A stretch of 64,000 nucleotides of DNA from Pseudidiomarina donghaiensis (GTDB taxonomy: Bacteria; Pseudomonadota; Gammaproteobacteria; Enterobacterales; Alteromonadaceae): NCBI RefSeq assembly GCF_900116895.1, contig NZ_FPCF01000001.1, positions 372,001 to 436,000 on the forward strand, written 5' to 3'. Of the stretch, positions 59,770-64,000 are shown in pieces (the stretch's first letter is position 1; the number at the start of each line of letters is the position of its first letter). The translations under genes and the position numbers were made by a program. The notes beneath the pieces were generated by a model. That model had not been told where the DNA came from and searched no databases. It worked only from the letters and a program-made list of their open reading frames with translations.

Positions 59770-60614
59770 TGTTCTCAGTCGTCATCCCCCTCTACAACAA
59801 AGAACTCAGCATCCGAAATACTATCCAGTCGGTGCTTGACCAAACCTGCCAGGATTTCGAGATTGTTGTTGTCAACGATGGCTCCACCGACAACAGCGCT
59901 GCGGTAGTCGAAGCTATCGAAGATGATCGGATTCGACTAATCCATCAGAAGAACCAGGGCGTTTCCGCTGCGCGGAACCGGGGTATAGAGGAAGCTCGTT
60001 GTGAGTGGATTGCCTTTTTGGATGGGGATGATCTTTGGCAACCCAACCATTTGGAAGAAGTTTCGGAGGCGATGGAACTTTATCCGAACGAAAAGATATA
60101 TGTAACATCATTCGAGTACTCTGATAAACGAAAGATATTTAGGCATAGCCGTGCTAGCAAGATTTTTAGAATAAATGGTTATTTTTTGGAGGCTATGGAT
60201 GAGCCTTTAATGTGGACAAGTATTGTGGTGGTTCATAAAAGCTGTATCGAAAAGGTTGGTGGCTTTGATAAGCAGCTTGACCGTGGCGAAGATCTGGAAT
60301 TCTGGGCCCGACTTGCTAAGTCATATCCAATAGTAAAAAGTGCGGTTTATACCTCAATATATCGTGTGGATGCAGAGAATAGGAGTGATTCGAGAGTAGT
60401 CGGAAAGAATTCTCTGGTGTTTAATTTAGATTTAAATTCGATTAATGATGGTTTTGAAAGAAGATATTTTATTCACATTATTGAGCACAAGCTAAAAGGT
60501 TTTGCGGTCACTTTCAATGTGCGGGGATTTTTAAAGCTTTACCGTATGCATTATAGGTATGTATCCTTATATCGTGTTTTTACACGACGCAAAGGAAAGG
60601 CCAAAGGCGCTTAA
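59769..60614 (+). CDS. Glycosyltransferase family 2
   Basis: 281 residues, GT-A fold. Start FSVVIPLYNKELSIRNTIQS, VVNDGSTDNSA, the AARNRGIEEA segment and the metal-binding DGDDLW. It should add one sugar to the lipid-linked repeat unit at the inner face of the inner membrane. Donor and acceptor cannot be told. GC drops sharply in the second half of the gene, as in the genes after it. Confidence 0.9.
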   Translation: MFSVVIPLYNKELSIRNTIQSVLDQTCQDFEIVVVNDGSTDNSAAVVEAIEDDRIRLIHQKNQGVSAARNRGIEEARCEWIAFLDGDDLWQPNHLEEVSEAMELYPNEKIYVTSFEYSDKRKIFRHSRASKIFRINGYFLEAMDEPLMWTSIVVVHKSCIEKVGGFDKQLDRGEDLEFWARLAKSYPIVKSAVYTSIYRVDAENRSDSRVVGKNSLVFNLDLNSINDGFERRYFIHIIEHKLKGFAVTFNVRGFLKLYRMHYRYVSLYRVFTRRKGKAKGA

Positions 60615-60660
60615 ACGAGAAGTAACACCCCCTTGAAATAATTTCAGATAAGCAATTGTT

Positions 60661-60691
60661 TTTCGCTTTCAATATAATATAGAAAGCGAAA
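60661..60691. other. Perfect inverted repeat around a TATAAT in the gap before the polymerase gene
   Basis: TTTCGCTTTC (60661-60670) and GAAAGCGAAA (60682-60691) flank AATATAATATA, which contains TATAAT. The 190-base gap 60615-60804 has no gene. The site may be an operator over a -10 box or simply an RNA hairpin; no T tract follows on the plus strand. Confidence 0.4.
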
Positions 60692-60804
60692 GCTAAGGTG
60701 GTTGGTATTTTTTTACTTTATTATGAAAAGAGCTTCTTTCAAATGGAATTTCTTTGCGTTGATTTTTACGTTGCGCATGATTTTGAAAATCTGAGAACGA
60801 TATT

Positions 60805-61956
60805 TTGAATGTACACTTATTGAATAGCAGAATAATACTGATCGCTTTTTTATTATATTTGTTACAGCCTGTGTTGCAAATGAAGGGCCTGATCGGTCCT
60901 GTTTTGCTTATAGTTATATTTGCATTGTCATTTTATTATGCAGTTAAATTGTTAACCTGCTCGTTGGCTAGGTCACCAATTGTTATTTGTTGGACACTTT
61001 TTCTAGCACTTTATATTCTTAATTTTATTATTAGTGGCAAAGTTCATCAATATGATGACATGCGCAACATTTTGCTCAATCTGATACCTTTTTATCCATT
61101 TTACTTTTTTACACTCAATAAATTTGTGCGGGAGATCGATATAAAGTTCTTCTTTTTCGGTCTTGTTGTTTTATTCATTCTTAACTTTTATGTGGCCGAT
61201 ATAAGCTTATCGAAGCAGCTTGATGAAGAGGAGTTCGCTAATAATACCAGCTACCAACTTATGGGGTTGCTGCCCTTTGTGTTTATTTTTAAAAAAAATC
61301 TAACCAGATTTGTATTGCTGTCAGTTTTAGCGTTCTTTGCGCTTGAGTCTATGAAACGGTCTGTTTTGATCGTCTCTGTTCTATCTTTCTTTTTAATCTC
61401 CTACAATTATTACATTTCCCATCAGCGCACGTCACCTTTAAAGGCGACGCTATATAGTTTTATGATTTTGATTGTCTTTTGTGTCTTTGCCGTTGTCTAT
61501 TATGTCTATTGGGGCATTGGCGAAAGGTTTGAGCAACGATTGCTCTTGATGATACTTGAAGGGCACACATCTGGTCGAGATGAGATTGCGAGTTTAATGA
61601 TAAATTCGTGGTTAGACTCTAATAATGCGATTGATTACATTTTGGGTTTTGGATATATGTCGTGGACAGAAATTAGCTTTAATTCTTCACATAATGACAT
61701 TATTAAAGTTCTTACAGAAACTGGATTAGTTGGCTTAATTTCTTTTCTGTCTCTTCTAAGTGCAATAATCAATAGATCCCGTAAAAAATTTTGGTTTAGC
61801 GATGATCATAGAACGGCTTTTATCATGTTCATACTAGTAATGCTTGTGTCGGCGATCACCAGTCGATGGTTCGGTTCAAGTTTCTTTTTCATGAATTGCG
61901 TGTTGCTTCCATTCTTGTTGGCCTATAATTCGCGAAGTCGACGTTTTAATAATTAG
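60805..61956 (+). CDS. Wzy-like polysaccharide polymerase, multi-pass membrane protein
   Basis: 383 residues, TTG start (MNVHLLNSRIILIAFLLYLL). About ten membrane segments and one larger external loop (residues about 225-300, with GEGHTSGRDEIASLMINSWL-like sequence and LGFGYMSW). O-antigen/capsule polymerases share this topology and little else. The position among flippase, glycosyltransferases and acetyltransferase supports Wzy. The gene is strongly AT-rich, as usual for wzy. Confidence 0.75.
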   Translation: MNVHLLNSRIILIAFLLYLLQPVLQMKGLIGPVLLIVIFALSFYYAVKLLTCSLARSPIVICWTLFLALYILNFIISGKVHQYDDMRNILLNLIPFYPFYFFTLNKFVREIDIKFFFFGLVVLFILNFYVADISLSKQLDEEEFANNTSYQLMGLLPFVFIFKKNLTRFVLLSVLAFFALESMKRSVLIVSVLSFFLISYNYYISHQRTSPLKATLYSFMILIVFCVFAVVYYVYWGIGERFEQRLLLMILEGHTSGRDEIASLMINSWLDSNNAIDYILGFGYMSWTEISFNSSHNDIIKVLTETGLVGLISFLSLLSAIINRSRKKFWFSDDHRTAFIMFILVMLVSAITSRWFGSSFFFMNCVLLPFLLAYNSRSRRFNN

Positions 61957-61965
61957 AGGTAAATT

Positions 61966-63039
61966 TTGAAAAGCGCGATATTTTTAGGTAATATTAGTAG
62001 CCCCTTAGCGGTAAATCGCTTTCTCATCCTTGTAGATGAGCTCGTGGGTTACGATTTCCTATTTTTTGATAAGTCCACAGGGCTTTCATTTACTGGGCAG
62101 GAAATTCGCACACGCAATTTTAAGGACTTCAGTTACGTTGGAAAACGAACCTTTGCTAGTAAGTTAATTGATAAGTTTGTTGTACCGTTTAAACTCCTAA
62201 GTTTAATGCGAAAGGGTAAGATTAATTTGGTTCATGTTCACGGTGCGTCACTTCTACTCTTAGTTTTCCCACTATATTTTTCTAAAGTCAAATTAGTCAC
62301 GACATGTCAGGGATCCGATATTGGGTTTGGATATAGATTTCCATATTCAATTTTCACAAAAGTTCTGTTGAGGCGTTCGGATGTAATTACCGTTAAGTCT
62401 AATCAGATGGCGTTTCAGGCAAAAAAGATAGTTAATAAGATTCCTACGTTACTCAATTGGGGGCTTTCTGTCGATTTTATCAATAGAGGCGCGAAGAATG
62501 CAAAAGACTCTTCCAAAGTAATCCGAATTGTCTCGATGCGATCGGCAAGACCGCTTTATAACATTCCAATAATATTTGAGGCGATAAAGTATCTAAAATG
62601 CGATTTTGGAGAAAAGGTTCGTTTTACGTTTATCTCACTCTGTGAACCTGAAGTCGACTTGGATTTGAGCGTTGCCGATGAAGTGGCACTAGGCTTGAGC
62701 CAACAAGAATGTATCGATGAATTAGCCAAGGCTGAGATCATGATAAGCATTCCCAGCCACGATGGATTTTCAACAACAATAATGGAGGCATTAGCCCTAG
62801 GTGTTTATCCAATTATAAGTAACATTGAGGCATATTCAGGAGAATTTGAAGACTCCCCATATTTAGTTCAACGTCTAGATGATCTGAGTGCAGATTCTCT
62901 TGAAAAGGTCCTCCGTGAGGTAATAGAGAATATTGATGCTATACGGAGTGCGTCCGGAATTAGAAGGCGATTCGCTCAGGAAAATTACTCATACAGCTCT
63001 CAGGTCTCCATAATTAAAGAAATTTATGATCATGGATAA
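61966..63039 (+). CDS. Glycosyltransferase family 4-like (GT-B)
   Basis: 357 residues, TTG start with AGAGGT upstream (MKSAIFLGNISSPLAVNRF). The middle has a donor-side pattern VTTCQGSDIGFGYRF and the C-terminal half IPSHDGFSTTIMEALALGVYP, whose S-x-x-E-A region is typical of GT4. It should add a sugar to the repeat unit. The specificity is unknown. It lies nine bases after the polymerase gene. Confidence 0.87.
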   Translation: MKSAIFLGNISSPLAVNRFLILVDELVGYDFLFFDKSTGLSFTGQEIRTRNFKDFSYVGKRTFASKLIDKFVVPFKLLSLMRKGKINLVHVHGASLLLLVFPLYFSKVKLVTTCQGSDIGFGYRFPYSIFTKVLLRRSDVITVKSNQMAFQAKKIVNKIPTLLNWGLSVDFINRGAKNAKDSSKVIRIVSMRSARPLYNIPIIFEAIKYLKCDFGEKVRFTFISLCEPEVDLDLSVADEVALGLSQQECIDELAKAEIMISIPSHDGFSTTIMEALALGVYPIISNIEAYSGEFEDSPYLVQRLDDLSADSLEKVLREVIENIDAIRSASGIRRRFAQENYSYSSQVSIIKEIYDHG

Positions 63040-63045
63040 TTCTTT

Positions 63046-63567
63046 ATGCGCTTAATTTGTATGATTTTGTTTATTCCCTATCTGGCGATAAAATCAATTC
63101 GGGAACGGATTTCCGTTTCAATCGCATCTAGGATGTTACGTAAAGAATATTTGTGTTTTTTTGGAGCGAGAATCTCGGCTAGTTGCAAAATAAGTCCTGG
63201 CGTAAAGGTTAATGGAAAACGAAATCTTACGCTTAATGATAATGTTTTCGTAGGGTCTAATTGTACTTTCGTATGCTATGAAGAACCTATTGTTATTGGA
63301 AAAAATACTTTAATTGCACAAGATTGCTTCATCATTACGAGGAACCATAAGTTTAATGTTGACAGTCCCATACGCGAGCAAGGTTATACTAATAATCCAG
63401 TTAAAATTGGTGATGATGTTTGGATTGGGGCTAAATGCGTTATTCTACCCGGTGTCAATATTGGAAACGGTGCGATTGTTGCAGCAGGATCCGTAGTTAC
63501 TAGGAGTGTGGCATCACACCACGTCGTAGGCGGTGTGCCAGCACGTGTTATTTCTGTTCGGCGTTAG
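63046..63567 (+). CDS. Hexapeptide-repeat acyltransferase
   Basis: 173 residues. Left-handed beta-helix repeats ([55 protein letters not shown]) and the end [11 protein letters not shown]. It resembles O-acetyltransferases of the WcaF/maltose acetyltransferase group. The catalytic histidine is likely in ITRNHKF. It probably O-acetylates a sugar of the capsule or its precursor. A hydrophobic N-terminus may hold it at the membrane. Confidence 0.88.
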   Translation: MRLICMILFIPYLAIKSIRERISVSIASRMLRKEYLCFFGARISASCKISPGVKVNGKRNLTLNDNVFVGSNCTFVCYEEPIVIGKNTLIAQDCFIITRNHKFNVDSPIREQGYTNNPVKIGDDVWIGAKCVILPGVNIGNGAIVAAGSVVTRSVASHHVVGGVPARVISVRR

Positions 63568-63587
63568 TAGAATAACCAGGATTATAG

Positions 63588-64000
63588 ATGCTTGTTCATA
63601 TCAGTAATAATTACCTGTATTCAGCAGTTCATTCGAATTTAACAATAGCGATGGCTGATGGTTATAATACGAAGCAACTAGTCTTTACCCCCCTTAAAAG
63701 TTCAGTGGCTCGGCAAACTCGAAACCTATTTCATGAAGATATCGAGGTTTGTGCACCTCGAGTTATTCCTAAGGGTCTAAGATATTTGCCGCTTACAAAG
63801 GTTTTGGTGTCCTTCGTAGTTTTTTGCAAAACGATGAAAGCGAAAAAAGTATCACCTTCTTTCCTTATCGCGCACAACCTTTGGTCAGATGGAATGATAG
63901 CCTGGTTAACGTACAAACTAAAAGGTATTAATTATACTGTCGCGGTACGGAACGCAGATATTAATACTTTTATACCTCGCCTCAGGATATATCACTGGTT
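63588..64000 (+). CDS. Probable glycosyltransferase (5' end only)
   Basis: 137 codons from the ATG at 63588 are open to the window edge (MLVHISNNYLYSAVHSNL). The visible part is an N-terminal GT-B-like domain; SFLIAHNLWSDGMIAWL and VAVRNADINTFIP resemble acceptor-side segments of family 1/4 glycosyltransferases. The donor-binding half is outside the window, so the family call is tentative. Confidence 0.65.
   Translation, partial: MLVHISNNYLYSAVHSNLTIAMADGYNTKQLVFTPLKSSVARQTRNLFHEDIEVCAPRVIPKGLRYLPLTKVLVSFVVFCKTMKAKKVSPSFLIAHNLWSDGMIAWLTYKLKGINYTVAVRNADINTFIPRLRIYHW

Noticed and set aside
1-64000. tRNA, rRNA, prophage or plasmid replication genes
   Set aside because: I looked for cloverleaf-like stretches, rRNA segments, integrases and replication initiators and saw none that I could support.

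Overview
The window reads as a chromosomal segment of a gammaproteobacterium. The gene orders iscA-hscB-hscA-fdx, ndk-rlmN-pilW-rodZ-ispG-hisS-yfgM-bamB-der and hslR-hslO-gspC...N are typical of the Alteromonadales/Vibrionales side of the class. Idiomarinaceae is my best guess, but that is inference: no rRNA gene is present to confirm it. No tRNA, rRNA or CRISPR array was seen.

Layout. 1-3.3 kb: end of the iron-sulfur (ISC) operon. 3.4-7.4 kb (minus strand): a large Clp-like/AAA/M41 metalloprotease fusion and msrA. 7.6-10.1 kb: a large lipoprotein of unknown function. 10.3-20.2 kb: housekeeping genes. 20.2-21.8 kb: a REP-associated tyrosine transposase (RAYT) inside a field of palindromic repeats, then hslR and hslO. 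22.8-34.9 kb: a complete type II secretion operon, gspC to gspN. 34.9-42 kb: mscS, then an accessory island with hipBA, a HicAB-like pair, a second RAYT-like transposase, an AbiEii-type nucleotidyltransferase with a small partner, an outer-membrane barrel and a PagL-like lipid A deacylase. 42.1-44.2 kb: pgi and rfaH. 44.2-64 kb: a group-4-like capsule/exopolysaccharide locus. It starts with a leader carrying an RfaH ops site, continues with gfcA, a GfcB/GfcC-like fusion, gfcD, wza, etp and etk, then the sugar-nucleotide genes tviB and tviC. It ends in an increasingly AT-rich block of flippase, pyruvyltransferase, glycosyltransferase, polymerase and acetyltransferase genes that looks horizontally acquired.

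The outstanding feature is two families of palindromic repeats that lie between genes and also inside genes, in frame. Family A starts with the GTAG foot typical of RAYT-mobilised REPs, followed by a CCCGGCG/CGCCGGG hairpin. It lies inside hscA, gspJ, gfcD and etk. In one reading phase it adds a short peptide beginning V/L-A-R; in another phase its TAG is the stop codon of the host gene (hscA, hisS, gspG, pgi, gfcD, etk). Family B has arms GAGAGGGGTGCAGACCC or GGGGGCGGCCCC around GGTCCGGACC-like cores built from 12-bp units. The consensus has no stop codon in any of six frames. It lies inside gspD, gspE, gspF, gspJ, gspK (twice), gspL and gspN, where it encodes Gly/Pro/Ser/Asp-rich linkers. 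One RAYT (20.5 kb) sits among family A copies and the other (38.4-39.1 kb) is bracketed by family B copies, which suggests two separate transposase/repeat pairs.

How the parts fit: ISC genes supply Fe-S clusters, including to IspG and RlmN. BamB and YfgM serve envelope biogenesis. The gsp operon secretes folded periplasmic proteins. RfaH, encoded just before the capsule locus, probably drives transcription through it via the ops site and past a hairpin between gfcA and the next gene.
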